NCBI GenBank assembly: GCA_002398405.1
Contig: DGYN01000031.1
Span: 1 to 12,801, forward strand
Source: Caulobacteraceae bacterium UBA5005
Lineage (GTDB): Bacteria > Pseudomonadota > Alphaproteobacteria > Caulobacterales > Caulobacteraceae
Direction of reading: 5' to 3'
Length of the DNA stretch: 12,801 bases
The notes beneath the pieces were generated by a model that searched no databases, was not told the origin of the DNA, and worked only from the letters and a program-made list of their open reading frames with translations. Positions within the stretch are counted from its first letter, which is position 1; each line of letters begins with the position of its first letter. The position numbers and the translations under genes were made by a program. This document shows positions 1 through 7,206 of this stretch, piece after piece.

Positions 1-19
1 CGCTTCGCGGGGGAGGTAG

Positions 20-820
20 CTACAACCCGAAATCCGCCGACACCGGCGCGTGGTCGCTGGGCCGCTCCCATTCGCGGACATCGTCATGCACCCGCGCCGA
101 CGCCTTGCCGGTGCGCAGCGCCGCATCCCGCAGCCCCGGCGTGATCAGGATGTGGTCCAGCCGCAGGCCCCGGTTGGATGCCCGGAAATCCGCGGCGCGA
201 TAGCTCCACCAGGAAAACAGCTTTTCCGGATCGGGGATGGCCTCGCGCACCAGGTCGGTGAACTGGCCTGCCGCCATCAGCTTGGCGAAGGCCTCCAGCT
301 CGATCGGCGTGTGGCTGACCACCTTGGACATGTATCGGTGGTTCCAGACGTCGTGCTCTCCCGGCGCGACATTGAGATCGCCGGTGACGATCAGCGGCGC
401 CTTGGGATCGCGCGCCGCCATGTCCACGGCGAGGCGCTCATAGAAATCGAGCTTGTGGTCGAATTTCTTGTTCACGCCCCGGTCCGGGATATCGCCGCCG
501 GCCGGGATATAGAGATTGTGCACCTCGACCCCCGCCACCTTCACCGAAACACAGCGGGCGTGGCCCTCGCGGCAGGCTTCCAGCGGCTTGACCTCTTCGA
601 GCGGCAGGCGCGAGGCGATAGCGACGCCATGCCAGCCCTTCTGACCGGCGATCTTCAGGTGCGGAAAGCCAGCCTCGATGAAGGCTTCGCGGGGAAACTC
701 CCCCTCCTGGCACTTGATCTCTTGCAGGCAGAGGACATCGGGACTGGCCTCGGAGGCGAACTTCACCACCTGCTCGGCCCGCAGCCGAACCGAGTTCACA
801 TTCCAGGTCACTAATCTCAT
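20..820 (-). CDS. xthA: Exodeoxyribonuclease III (AP endonuclease, ExoIII/EEP family)
   Basis: DNA repair enzyme that cleaves 5' of abasic sites and degrades duplex DNA from 3' ends, using a metal ion. The 266-residue product covers the whole exonuclease-endonuclease-phosphatase fold. Visible catalytic elements: N7 in LVTWNVNS, E34 in LCLQEIKCQE, Y104 in LYIPAG, D148 and N150 in VTGDLNVAP, D222 in RLDHILITP and the terminal D256-H257 in PSDHAPVSADF. The length fits the family (about 260-270 aa). The frame is open further upstream, to 940, but those 40 extra residues are basic, low complexity and unlike ExoIII, which normally begins with M-[KR]-hydrophobic-TWN; I therefore start at 820. It lies downstream of lolA on the same strand but 317 bp away, so it probably has its own promoter. 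Confidence 0.96.
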   Translation of the reverse strand: MRLVTWNVNSVRLRAEQVVKFASEASPDVLCLQEIKCQEGEFPREAFIEAGFPHLKIAGQKGWHGVAIASRLPLEEVKPLEACREGHARCVSVKVAGVEVHNLYIPAGGDIPDRGVNKKFDHKLDFYERLAVDMAARDPKAPLIVTGDLNVAPGEHDVWNHRYMSKVVSHTPIELEAFAKLMAAGQFTDLVREAIPDPEKLFSWWSYRAADFRASNRGLRLDHILITPGLRDAALRTGKASARVHDDVREWERPSDHAPVSADFGL

Positions 821-837
821 GGGAGCACTCTTAGTGT

Positions 838-884
838 GCGCCCTCCTTGCCGCAAAACCGGCGGCCACTTTTGCGGGAGGGCGC
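838..884. repeat. Long imperfect hairpin upstream of xthA
   Basis: The left arm 838-857 (GCGCCCTCC, a TTGC bulge, then CGCAAAA) pairs with the right arm 869-884 (TTTTGCGGGAGGGCGC) over 16 bp around an 11-base loop, with a single 4-nt bulge. It begins 18 bases before the xthA start codon, so on the minus strand it would lie in the xthA 5' leader. It lacks a clean U-tract. It could be a leader structure or a dispersed repeat element. Confidence 0.55.
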
Positions 885-903
885 GACCGCCCAAAACGAA
901 GTG

Positions 904-933
904 CGCCCGATGCAGTGTCGGCTGCACCGGGCG
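904..933. repeat. Hairpin in the xthA-lolA gap
   Basis: CGCCCGATGCAG (904-915) and CTGCACCGGGCG (922-933) form a 12-bp stem with one A/C mismatch and a 6-base loop. It lies only 19 bases from the larger hairpin at 838-884 in the same gap. Function unknown. Confidence 0.5.
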
Positions 934-1137
934 TCTTCAAGAGGGGTCTATCTCTTTATCTGCGCCACGGCCGGGAGGGGATAAGGGTCCGGCGCGGGGA
1001 AGAAACGAAACTTGTGATCCCGTCTCTACGCGTGATAAAAGTGCAACGTCAGCCGAAAAAAGTCAAGACCCAACTCTCCTCACGCTTGCGTGTGGTTGAA
1101 ATACCATAATCAGGGGATGTCCGCCTTTCCCTAAGCG

Positions 1138-1767
1138 TCAACCGCCCCTGGATGGGGCTCTCGGCCGGGGGTCCTTGGGCAGGGTGAAAAGCGCGCTCGA
1201 CAGGCCTGACGCCGGGGCGAGGTTGCTGAGCACCACCCTTGTCTTGCCGCGCTGGGCGTCGATGACGGTCCATTCCCGCAAGGCCACCGGATTGTCCGAG
1301 AACACCAGGGTGACCGATCCAGGGGTCTCGCGCGTGCGGTCGGCGGCGGTGAGGGTGAAGCCGCCCGCGGTCCGGGTGACGTTGGAGACCGCGACGCCGC
1401 GATCGAGCCGCACGTTCTTGGCCAGGAACAGGGCAAGCGGCGTCGCCCGGAAGGGATAGGCCTCATAGGTATTGAGCTTCATGTTATGGATGGCGACCTG
1501 GTTGCCATTGGAGACCACCAGCAGGTCATTGGGCGGATCATAGGCCAGACGCACCTTCCCCGGCCGCTGGACGAAAATGTCGCCGGTCGCGGTCTTGCCG
1601 CGGGGATCTGTCTGGGAAAAGCGGCCTTTGGCGGCCGCCAGGCCCTCCAGATAGGCGATGGCCTTATCGACCAGGGCCTGGTCCTCAGGCGTCAAGCCTT
1701 GGGCCAAAGCAGGGGAGGCGGCGAGAGCGGCGGCGCTGATCAGCAAGAGGCGGCGGGTAGGGGTCAT
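1138..1767 (-). CDS. lolA: Outer-membrane lipoprotein carrier protein LolA family
   Basis: Periplasmic chaperone that accepts lipoproteins from the LolCDE exporter and delivers them to the outer membrane. The 209-residue product begins with a basic TPTRR then a hydrophobic stretch ending ASPALA, a Sec signal peptide with cleavage expected after about A22. The mature part has the typical LolA opening: a helix with KGRFSQ followed by the strands TATGDIFVQRPGKVRLAYDPP and LLVVSNGNQVAIHN, then a long beta-rich C-terminal half (VTLVFSDNPVALREWTVID and the following VVLSNL strand). Length and order match the family. No strong Shine-Dalgarno sequence is seen before the start. In related Caulobacterales, lolA sits next to ftsK and xthA; here xthA is still the downstream neighbour, but ftsK is about 10.5 kb away. 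Confidence 0.92.
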   Translation of the reverse strand: MTPTRRLLLISAAALAASPALAQGLTPEDQALVDKAIAYLEGLAAAKGRFSQTDPRGKTATGDIFVQRPGKVRLAYDPPNDLLVVSNGNQVAIHNMKLNTYEAYPFRATPLALFLAKNVRLDRGVAVSNVTRTAGGFTLTAADRTRETPGSVTLVFSDNPVALREWTVIDAQRGKTRVVLSNLAPASGLSSALFTLPKDPRPRAPSRGG

Positions 1768-1850
1768 GGTCCGATCAATATGGGGCCGGGATGGCCTTAT
1801 TGCGACGCAAACTTAAGCGCGCCAACCCTGATGAAGGCCGAACGGGACGT

Positions 1851-2690
1851 TCAGTTCCGCCTCAGGCGCGCCAGCGCGCCGGGATAGCGGCGGGAGAGGG
1901 GGGCGGAAAGGGTTGAGAGGCTCACCGTCCAGTCGCCGGAGCCCTGCGCCTCCATCGCCGTAACGCGGGCTTCGTTGATCAGCCAGGAGCGGTGAATGCG
2001 CAGGAAGCCGTGCGGCCCAAGCGTCGCCTCAACCTTGGCCAGCGTCGTCCGCATCAGGGGACGGCGGCCGTCGGCCAGGTGGAATTCCACATAGTTGCCG
2101 GCCGAGACAGCGGCGAGGATGTCTGAAGGCGTGGTGCGGATCAGGCGGCCGCCGTCGTGGATATCGACCCGGGGCGCTTCGCCGGTCTTCCCCCGGCGGG
2201 CGGCGAACCAGAAGAGGGTGGCGAAGATCGCGTAGGAGACGACGTCCTTGGGACCCTCATAAAGGAGGCGGCCGGGGAGGGAGCCCACCAGGTAGCTCTC
2301 GCCCATAACGCCAAAGGCGGCCTTGCGAAGACCCATCATGACGAGGACGTGGACCAGGGTGTAGGCCAGAAAGGCGGCCGCGTGGAGCAACGCTGTGCGC
2401 GGATTAAGGCCCCGCGCCATCCCGACGGCCCGGCCGGGAATAAAGGCCAGGGCGCCCAGCACCAGGTTGCTGGTCGCCTCCAGGACCCACGGCTCCCAGG
2501 GCTCCCAGCCGGGGTTGTCGGCCCCGACCGAAATGGCGTTGGCAGTCATGGAGATCAGGACGAGACCCACACACAACAGCCAGGCGGTGCTGAAGGCCGC
2601 GCCGCTCGCCCCATCGGCCGCGCCGTTCGTCCCATGCGGCGAGCCGGGCCGTTGCCCTCGCCGCCGAACCTGCGCCATCGATTGCGCCAT
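1851..2690 (-). CDS. Membrane-anchored LytTR-family DNA-binding regulator
   Basis: Putative transcription regulator made of an N-terminal membrane part and a C-terminal LytTR DNA-binding domain. From the start at 2690 (279 aa), about four hydrophobic segments are seen at roughly residues 33-55, 70-92, 98-122 and 145-165 (for example AWLLCVGLVLISMTANA and VSYAIFATLFWFAA). The last 100 residues are LytTR: ILAAVSAGNYVEFHLADG, the RTTLAKVEATLG helix, and FLRIHRSWLIN. There is no response-regulator receiver domain, so it probably senses through the membrane part. Alternative ATGs lie at 2705 and 2678; 2690 is chosen because a GGGGG run precedes it at Shine-Dalgarno distance. It overlaps the divergent acyltransferase gene by 2 bp, so the two almost certainly share a regulatory region; control of that gene is an inference. 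Confidence 0.88.
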   Translation of the reverse strand: MAQSMAQVRRRGQRPGSPHGTNGAADGASGAAFSTAWLLCVGLVLISMTANAISVGADNPGWEPWEPWVLEATSNLVLGALAFIPGRAVGMARGLNPRTALLHAAAFLAYTLVHVLVMMGLRKAAFGVMGESYLVGSLPGRLLYEGPKDVVSYAIFATLFWFAARRGKTGEAPRVDIHDGGRLIRTTPSDILAAVSAGNYVEFHLADGRRPLMRTTLAKVEATLGPHGFLRIHRSWLINEARVTAMEAQGSGDWTVSLSTLSAPLSRRYPGALARLRRN

Positions 2691-3819
2691 GACCCCCGTT
2701 TCCATCCCCGCGCCTGAACGCCGCCATGACCTCGACGCCCTGCGCGTCGGAGCCTTCGGCCTTCTGATCCTCTACCACCTTGGTATGTTCTACGTGCCCT
2801 GGGGCTGGCATGTGAAGAGCGCTCATATCGTCCCGGCCCTGGAGCCGGTGATGGGCTCGGTGAACCCCTGGCGGCTCACCCTGCTGTTCGTGATCAGCGG
2901 GGCCGCCACCCGCTTCATGGCCGCCAAGACGGCGACGAGGACCCTGGCCGCCAGCCGCAGCCAGCGCCTGCTCATCCCGTTGCTGTTCGGCATGCTGGTC
3001 ATCGTCGCCCCGCAGAGCTGGGCCGAGGTCGTCGAAAAGCACGGCTACGAGGGTGGCTTTTTCCAGTTCTGGCTGACGCGGTATCTCGCCTTCGACCAGA
3101 GCTTCGGCATCATTCTGCCGACCTACAACCACCTGTGGTTTGTGGCCTATCTGTGGGTCTACACCCTGGCCGCCATCGCCGCCCGGCCGCTGGCTCCGGT
3201 CGCCGACCGGTGGGCGAAGATCCTGCTGGCGGGCCCGGGCCTGTTCCTGACCCCCATCCTGGTCTTCGGACTCATACGGGCGACCGCCTTCCCCGTCTAT
3301 GGCGAGAGCCACATCATCTTCAACGACGTCTACGGCCACCTGCACTACGCCGCCGCCTTCGTCATTGGCCTGGTTTTGGCGCGGCGGGACGAGGCCTGGT
3401 CCCGGCTCCTGCGCCATCGTTACGCCCTGCTGATCGCGGCGCTCGTCAACCTCGCCGTGGCGCACGCCCTCAACGACCTCTACGAGGAAAAGCCGGGCCT
3501 GGCCGGCTTTGCCTTCGCCTTCCTGCGCCAGGCCTATGCCTGGATCGCGATCTGCGCCCTGTTCGGGCTCGCCCGCCGCTGGATCACAAGGGGCTCGCCC
3601 CTGCTGTCGCGCCTCTCCGAAGCGGTCTTCCCGGCCTACATCATCCACCAGACGACCATCGTCCTGGCGGGCCACCTGATGAAGCCGCTTGGCCTCACCC
3701 TTTGGGCGGAAGCCGCGATCCTGCTGCTGCTAACGGCGTTGAGCTGTGGCCTGGCCTACGCCGTCGCCCTGACCGTTCCGGGCGCTCGGATGCTGCTCGG
3801 GGTCAAGCCCAAGGCCTAG
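2689..3819 (+). CDS. Acyltransferase-3 family membrane protein (OpgC/MdoC-like)
   Basis: Integral membrane O-acyltransferase, 376 aa, expected to transfer acyl groups (acetyl or succinyl) to a glycan or lipid at the inner membrane; the substrate is unknown. Family marks are the N-terminal RHDLDALRVGAF then LILYH (candidate catalytic H30), the FVISGAATRF segment, RLLIPLLFG, NHLWFVAYLWVYTL and a late FPAYIIHQT segment. About ten transmembrane helices can be counted. The HLWF motif and overall size resemble the glucan biosynthesis protein C (OpgC) subgroup. The frame is open upstream to 2395, but family homology starts right after the ATG at 2689. No clear Shine-Dalgarno sequence is visible. It is divergent from the LytTR gene, and its TAG stop overlaps the stop of the convergent hydrolase gene. 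Confidence 0.9.
   Translation: MTPVSIPAPERRHDLDALRVGAFGLLILYHLGMFYVPWGWHVKSAHIVPALEPVMGSVNPWRLTLLFVISGAATRFMAAKTATRTLAASRSQRLLIPLLFGMLVIVAPQSWAEVVEKHGYEGGFFQFWLTRYLAFDQSFGIILPTYNHLWFVAYLWVYTLAAIAARPLAPVADRWAKILLAGPGLFLTPILVFGLIRATAFPVYGESHIIFNDVYGHLHYAAAFVIGLVLARRDEAWSRLLRHRYALLIAALVNLAVAHALNDLYEEKPGLAGFAFAFLRQAYAWIAICALFGLARRWITRGSPLLSRLSEAVFPAYIIHQTTIVLAGHLMKPLGLTLWAEAAILLLLTALSCGLAYAVALTVPGARMLLGVKPKA
3816..3819. other. Shared CTAG: overlapping stop codons of two convergent genes
   Basis: The plus-strand acyltransferase ends with TAG at 3817-3819, and the minus-strand hydrolase ends with the complement of CTA at 3816-3818. The palindrome CTAG therefore supplies both stops, and no room is left for a terminator between the genes. 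Confidence 0.9.
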
Positions 3820-4718
3820 ACGCCCTTGCCCTTGTAGGCCGCCAGCTCGTCCTTCGCGATCTGCTGCAGGGCTGTGGTCTGGGCCTGCGAGAAGCCGAGT
3901 TCCTGGGCGCAGACCTCGCGGGGGCCCAGCGAGGTCGGATCCTTGCCGGTGATCCGGCCAAATACCATCAGGGCATGCAGATAATAGCCGAAGGCCGAGG
4001 CATGGTAGCTGTCATAGGTCCAAAGATTGACCTGGTTGGCCGCGATGCCGTCGTAGGGGTTGGGATCGGCAAAGCCGGTGGCGAAGGCGCGGTTCCAGGA
4101 CTCGCCGACCGGGATCACGGTCCGGATGAAGGGCGAGGCGGCGGCGGCGCTGTCATACGCCTTGCGCACATCGGCGGTCATGGCGGTGATTGGCTTGCCG
4201 TTCCAGGGGGCGGGCGCGGCGGCCGGATAGGTGAGGTCCGCCCTCGCCCAGGTCGCGGTGATGTGGATTTTGACGTTGGGGTTCCTGGCGTTGAACATCC
4301 TGGCCGCCTCGGTGGCGGTGGAAACCAGAAGCGCCGGATCGCCCGGCTTGGCCCGGTCCAGGGTCGACAGGCCATGCATGACCACGATGTCCCACGGCTT
4401 GTCGATCAGGGCCTTCTTCTCGGCCAGGTGATGGTCCAGGCCCTGGCCCGCCACCGTCTCCAGGCTGACCTCATAGTCGAGCCCCGCCTGCTGGGTGAAG
4501 GACTTGAACAGGGCCGGCACCCCCCCGACACCGCCGCCGTTCAGGTCGGTGACGGTATTGCCCTTGTACTTCCACACCGGCGAGGAGGCGCCGTAGGTGA
4601 AGCTGTTGCCCACGAAGAGGATCTTCTCGGCGGCCGCCGCGGCGCCGGCCGAGGCGGCGAGGGTGAGCGCGGTCAGGGCGCTGAACGCCAGGCGCGTGAA
4701 AGTCCTGCGGGTGGTCAT
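3816..4718 (-). CDS. Secreted SGNH/GDSL-type hydrolase (DUF4886-like)
   Basis: Putative exported esterase or carbohydrate-ester hydrolase, 300 aa. The N-terminus TRRTFTRL followed by an alanine-rich hydrophobic stretch ending near residue 30 is an export signal; the twin arginine with F two residues later makes the Tat route possible. The mature protein opens with ILFVGNSFTYG, an SGNH block I with a GNS motif (candidate nucleophile S39), has IVVMHGLS mid-way, and ends with YDSYHASAFGYY, giving D236 and H239 as the other catalytic residues. This is the arrangement seen in DUF4886 proteins. AGAGGA precedes the start codon. Convergent with the acyltransferase (stops overlap); if that enzyme adds acyl groups to an envelope glycan, an esterase beside it would be a natural counterpart, but this is inference. 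Confidence 0.85.
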   Translation of the reverse strand: MTTRRTFTRLAFSALTALTLAASAGAAAAAEKILFVGNSFTYGASSPVWKYKGNTVTDLNGGGVGGVPALFKSFTQQAGLDYEVSLETVAGQGLDHHLAEKKALIDKPWDIVVMHGLSTLDRAKPGDPALLVSTATEAARMFNARNPNVKIHITATWARADLTYPAAAPAPWNGKPITAMTADVRKAYDSAAAASPFIRTVIPVGESWNRAFATGFADPNPYDGIAANQVNLWTYDSYHASAFGYYLHALMVFGRITGKDPTSLGPREVCAQELGFSQAQTTALQQIAKDELAAYKGKGV

Positions 4719-4795
4719 GGGGTCATCCTCTCAGATCGCGCCGCTTCGTCGTCGGCTCAACGCGACCCTAGCGCGGTGGTGAGGGGATCGACAAG

Positions 4796-5548
4796 CTAGG
4801 GCGCGACCGCCGCCACCCGGAAGCGGAACTGGTGCCGCTCGCCGGCGAAATTCACCGTCACCGTGACGTTCACCGGCCGGGTCAGCGGGACCTTGTCGGT
4901 CACCACCTGCCCGCCGTAGGTCGAGCCCGGATCGATCGTGGTGGTCTGCAGGATGCTGCCGTTCAGCGCGTCCAGGGTCTCGTTCAGCGAGCGGTTGATG
5001 GTGGCGAGGGTCGCTCCTGTGGCGGCCACGATGACCACCGCATTGGCAGCCTCCAGTCCAGAATTGGAGGAGGTGGTCGTTGTATTGACCGCGCCCACGT
5101 ACCGGCCCCGGGAGTCGCGGACCGTGCTGGTGGTGGTGCTCGTCGAATCCTGGGTGGCGTCATAGGCGGCCGCTACGCCGCCGATCGCCGCCACAACCTG
5201 GGCCGCCGTCGCCGCGTTCTTGGCCTGGCGCTCCAGCTCCGTGAAGGAAAACACCCGGACCGGCTGGCCTTCCACGGCCACGGTGATGTTCTCTGTCCCA
5301 AAATTCGCTGACCGGTCGCCCCTGTTGAAGGCCGCCACGCCGAAGTTCAGCCGGGTCGCCGGCCCAACCCCGATCGGCGTCACCCGCACCGCGCCGTTGG
5401 CCTTCTGTGAAGAGGTCGTCGCCTGGCCGCGCTCGTAGCGGACATCCCCCTCGGCCACGCCCACCGGCGTGATGGAATAGGTGGTGGCGCACGCCGACGT
5501 GCTCAGCGCCAGGACAAGGCCCAGCGCGGCCTTCGCGATGATTTTCAT
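4796..5548 (-). CDS. Putative lipoprotein of unknown function
   Basis: A 250-residue exported protein that I do not recognise. It begins with KIIAKAALGLVLALSTSAC: a lysine-bearing n-region, hydrophobic core and lipobox-like TSAC with the lipidated cysteine at residue 20. The mature part has ITPVGVAEGDVRYERG, a repeated-sounding VRVTPIGVGPATRLNFGV strand, a hydrophobic alanine-rich helix (VVAAIGGVAAAYDA), a Ser/Thr-rich linker (STSTTTSTVRDS), a second helix, and a C-terminal beta region (PGSTYGGQVVTDKV, NVTVTVNFAGE). The frame opens at 5602, but the ATG at 5548 gives the signal peptide at the right place and is preceded by a GCGGGGG Shine-Dalgarno-like run. Divergent from the ACT-domain gene. 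Confidence 0.8.
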   Translation of the reverse strand: MKIIAKAALGLVLALSTSACATTYSITPVGVAEGDVRYERGQATTSSQKANGAVRVTPIGVGPATRLNFGVAAFNRGDRSANFGTENITVAVEGQPVRVFSFTELERQAKNAATAAQVVAAIGGVAAAYDATQDSTSTTTSTVRDSRGRYVGAVNTTTTSSNSGLEAANAVVIVAATGATLATINRSLNETLDALNGSILQTTTIDPGSTYGGQVVTDKVPLTRPVNVTVTVNFAGERHQFRFRVAAVAP

Positions 5549-5643
5549 GTTTGCCCCCGCAATTCCGGCGGAGACTGTAGGCAGCGGTTGCGCGGGTGTC
5601 ATCCGGCGCTATGTCTCTTGGCCTTCTCCTAAGGAGCGCGGCG

Positions 5644-6162
5644 ATGGCGAAACTGATCTTGAGCGTGACGGGCAGCGACCGCCCGGGCTTGACGCAGGCC
5701 CTGGCCGCGGCCGTCTTGTCGGCCGGCGGCAACTGGCTGGAGAGCCATCTTAGCCGGCTCGGCGGTCTCTATGTCGGATCGGTCCTGGTGGAACTGGTCG
5801 ATGCGGGGATCGAACCCCTCCGCGCCGCCATCCGCGCCGTCGACGCCCACGGGCTGGAGGTCCGCATCACCCCCTCCGTCGAGGGCGCGAACCAGGCCGG
5901 CGAGATCATCCATTTCAACCTGGTGGGCGCCGACCAGCCCGGCATCGTCCACCAGGTGACCGCCGCCCTGACCGCCCTTGCCGTCAATATCGAAACCTTC
6001 CAAAGCGAGGTCGCCGCCGAACCCCACTCCGGCGCGCCCCTGTTCCACATGAACGCCCGCCTGCGCCTGCCGCCGGCCTTAAGCGCCGCCGACGTTCAGG
6101 CGGCCCTGGAGGGAATCTCGGCGGAGATCATGGTCGACATCTCGCTGACCGCCGCAGACTAG
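5644..6162 (+). CDS. Two-ACT-domain protein, glycine cleavage regulator (GcvR)-like
   Basis: A 172-residue protein composed of two tandem ACT domains, a small-ligand (usually amino acid) binding fold. Domain 1 (about residues 4-80) has LILSVTGSDRPGLTQALA and the strand YVGSVLVEL; domain 2 (about 87-165) has IHFNLVGADQPGIVHQVT. The D-[RQ]-P-G-[LI] turns are the hallmark of ligand-binding ACT domains. The arrangement matches GcvR-type proteins, which in E. coli antagonise GcvA and control glycine cleavage genes; no gcv gene is in the window, so that role here is only inferred. AAGGAG at 5631-5636, 7 bases from the ATG, fixes the start at 5644 although the frame is open from 5596. Confidence 0.88.
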   Translation: MAKLILSVTGSDRPGLTQALAAAVLSAGGNWLESHLSRLGGLYVGSVLVELVDAGIEPLRAAIRAVDAHGLEVRITPSVEGANQAGEIIHFNLVGADQPGIVHQVTAALTALAVNIETFQSEVAAEPHSGAPLFHMNARLRLPPALSAADVQAALEGISAEIMVDISLTAAD

Positions 6163-6238
6163 CCTGCCGCCGCCCCACCCCGGGACATGGAGCGCAAAGC
6201 GATCCGTGTCCCGAACCCCCACGCATGAACCGCGCGGT

Positions 6239-6565
6239 TCACCCCCCGTCCGCATCCACCATGATGGCCACGGTCTTACCCCGCGACATCGGCTCCCAAC
6301 CCGCCGCGATGGCCGAGGCGATGGCCCGCGCCACCAGCTCCGGATCGATCTGCGAGGCCTTCAGCTGCGGCGCGCCGAACCTCGGCTGGCGCTTGGCCGG
6401 AAACTCCACCACCGCCTCCCGCTGCCCCTCCGCGTGCCGCACGGCCAGCGCCATCCCCTGAAAGGCGTTCACATCACTGGACCACTGCGGCATCCGCTGC
6501 AGCCGCCAGACATAGGGCTCGCCGTCGACCGTGATCTCAAACTCGGGAATTTGCTTGCGCGCCAT
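6239..6565 (-). CDS. Conserved hypothetical protein, 108 aa
   Basis: Small soluble protein with no signal peptide or membrane segment. It starts ARKQIPEFEITVDGEPYVWRLQR, suggesting a short beta-hairpin, continues with FQGMALAVRHAEG and REAVVEFPA (beta), and ends in a helix IDPELVARAIASAIAAGW and a strand KTVAIMVD. The balanced residue make-up and regular strand/helix pattern support a real gene; I do not know its function. No Shine-Dalgarno sequence is visible. Divergent from the NTF2-like gene across a 91-bp gap that carries a direct repeat (6604-6623). Confidence 0.78.
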   Translation of the reverse strand: MARKQIPEFEITVDGEPYVWRLQRMPQWSSDVNAFQGMALAVRHAEGQREAVVEFPAKRQPRFGAPQLKASQIDPELVARAIASAIAAGWEPMSRGKTVAIMVDADGG

Positions 6566-6603
6566 GGGACGGAGTTAGCCCGCCGCCCGGCCTTGACGCG
6601 ACC

Positions 6604-6623
6604 GGAACAATTGGGGAACAATT
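6604..6623. repeat. Two direct copies of GGAACAATT, 11 bp apart
   Basis: GGAACAATT occurs at 6604-6612 and 6615-6623, a period of 11 bases or about one helical turn, in the gap between two divergent genes. This spacing would put two sites on one face of DNA, so it may be a regulator binding site; it may also be chance. Confidence 0.35.
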
Positions 6624-6656
6624 CGCCCCTTGCCGCCACACCGCCTGGAGCCCGCC

Positions 6657-7061
6657 ATGGCAGAGGACGAGATCATCGCCCTGGAACGCGCCGCCCTAGA
6701 CCGCTGGGGCGCCGGAGATCCGTTTGGGTTTCTGGAGACCTATGCGGACGAAATCAGCTATTTCGACACCGCCACCCCGCGCCGTATCGACGGCCTCGCC
6801 GCCATGGCCGCCTACTACGCCCCCTTCACCGGCCTCATCAAAGTGGCTCGCTATGAGATCATCGGCCCCCGCGTCCAGCGCCACGGGGACGCGGCGATCC
6901 TGAGCTACAACCTGGCCAGCGACGCGGTCCGTCCCGACGGCGGCGAGGTCACCATCCACTGGAACTCCACGGCGGTGTACGCCCGGATCGAGGGCGCGTG
7001 GAAATCAGTCCACAGCCACTGGTCCCTGACCGCGCCTCCTGCCCTGCAGGGCGTGATGTAG
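6657..7061 (+). CDS. NTF2/SnoaL-like (DUF4440-type) family protein
   Basis: A 134-residue single-domain protein with the cone-shaped NTF2 fold. Evidence: N-terminal helix EIIALERAALDRWGAGD, then FLETYADEISYFD (helix into strand), a DGLAAMAAYYAPFTG helix, the strands YEIIGPRVQRHGDAAILSYNL and VTIHWNSTAVYARIEGAWKSVHSHWS; the final GxWKxVHxHWS is the usual SnoaL_3/DUF4440 ending. Such proteins bind small hydrophobic molecules or act as isomerases or hydrolases; the ligand here cannot be told. GGAG at 6647-6650 supports the ATG at 6657 over a TTG at 6630. A GC-rich palindromic repeat follows the stop at once. Confidence 0.88.
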   Translation: MAEDEIIALERAALDRWGAGDPFGFLETYADEISYFDTATPRRIDGLAAMAAYYAPFTGLIKVARYEIIGPRVQRHGDAAILSYNLASDAVRPDGGEVTIHWNSTAVYARIEGAWKSVHSHWSLTAPPALQGVM

Positions 7062-7065
7062 GTAT

Positions 7066-7130
7066 CGCCCTCTCCCCGCAGGGGAGGGGACCAGGATCGC
7101 CCCGCGATCCGGGGGGAGGGGAGGCTCTTA
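7066..7130. repeat. GC-rich palindromic intergenic repeat, copy 1
   Basis: Begins CGCCCTCTCCCCGCAGGGGA and ends GGGGGAGGGGAGGCTCTTA, matching copy 2 (7602-7647) at both ends. Its middle carries an additional perfect hairpin, GGATCGC (7094-7100), CCC loop, GCGATCC (7104-7110), which copy 2 lacks. The CTCCCC/GGGGAG core can fold. It starts 4 bases after the NTF2-like stop codon, so it could also act as a 3' structure for that mRNA. Elements of this look are scattered between genes in GC-rich alphaproteobacteria. Confidence 0.8.
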
Positions 7131-7155
7131 CCCCGCGCCCGCTCCGATTGTTCGG

Positions 7156-7185
7156 ATCACGAACCCGTGATACCGCTGTCACGGG
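7156..7185. promoter_or_regulatory. Two overlapping, mutually exclusive hairpins in lipoprotein leader
   Basis: ATCACG (7156-7161) pairs with CGTGAT (7166-7171) around an AACC loop. The overlapping CCCGTGA (7164-7170) pairs with TCACGGG (7179-7185) around an 8-base loop. Both cannot form at once. They lie 10-40 bases upstream of the Shine-Dalgarno sequence of the small lipoprotein gene, so they may be a switch in its leader or a double operator (CCCGTGAT-type half-sites). Confidence 0.4.
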
Positions 7186-7206
7186 CGGGCTCGTGGAGGA
7201 CTTGAG

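Larger units (their letters stand above)
821..1137. other. Non-coding gap between lolA and xthA, with two hairpins
   Basis: No convincing gene lies in these 317 bases. Two dyads stand next to each other near the xthA end (838-884 and 904-933, listed separately). The part from about 1035 to 1100 is AT-richer; on the minus strand it contains TTGACT (1066-1061), which resembles a sigma-70 -35 element and could drive xthA, but no good -10 hexamer is placed at 16-18 bases. An ORF on the plus strand from 819 begins with a signal-peptide-like stretch, but I do not believe it is a gene (see rejected items). Confidence 0.6.

Noticed and set aside
50..814. 254-codon plus-strand ORF opposite xthA
   Set aside because: It is fully antisense to a clear xthA gene; long open antisense frames are common in high-GC DNA, and its sequence has no domain-like pattern.
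819..1109. Plus-strand ORF beginning MGALLVCALLAAKPAATFAGG, resembling a secreted protein
   Set aside because: It overlaps the xthA start on the other strand, has no ribosome binding site, contains the two hairpins, and becomes arginine/lysine-rich low-complexity sequence after the signal-like stretch.
2404..3675. 423-codon minus-strand ORF opposite the acyltransferase
   Set aside because: Antisense shadow with a Gln/Gly/Asp-rich composition and no domain pattern; it also conflicts with the LytTR gene.
3135..4799. 554-codon plus-strand ORF spanning the acyltransferase end and the hydrolase gene
   Set aside because: It is a frame shadow: out of frame with the acyltransferase and antisense to the hydrolase, both of which have convincing family motifs. 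Its sequence is proline, arginine and glycine rich.
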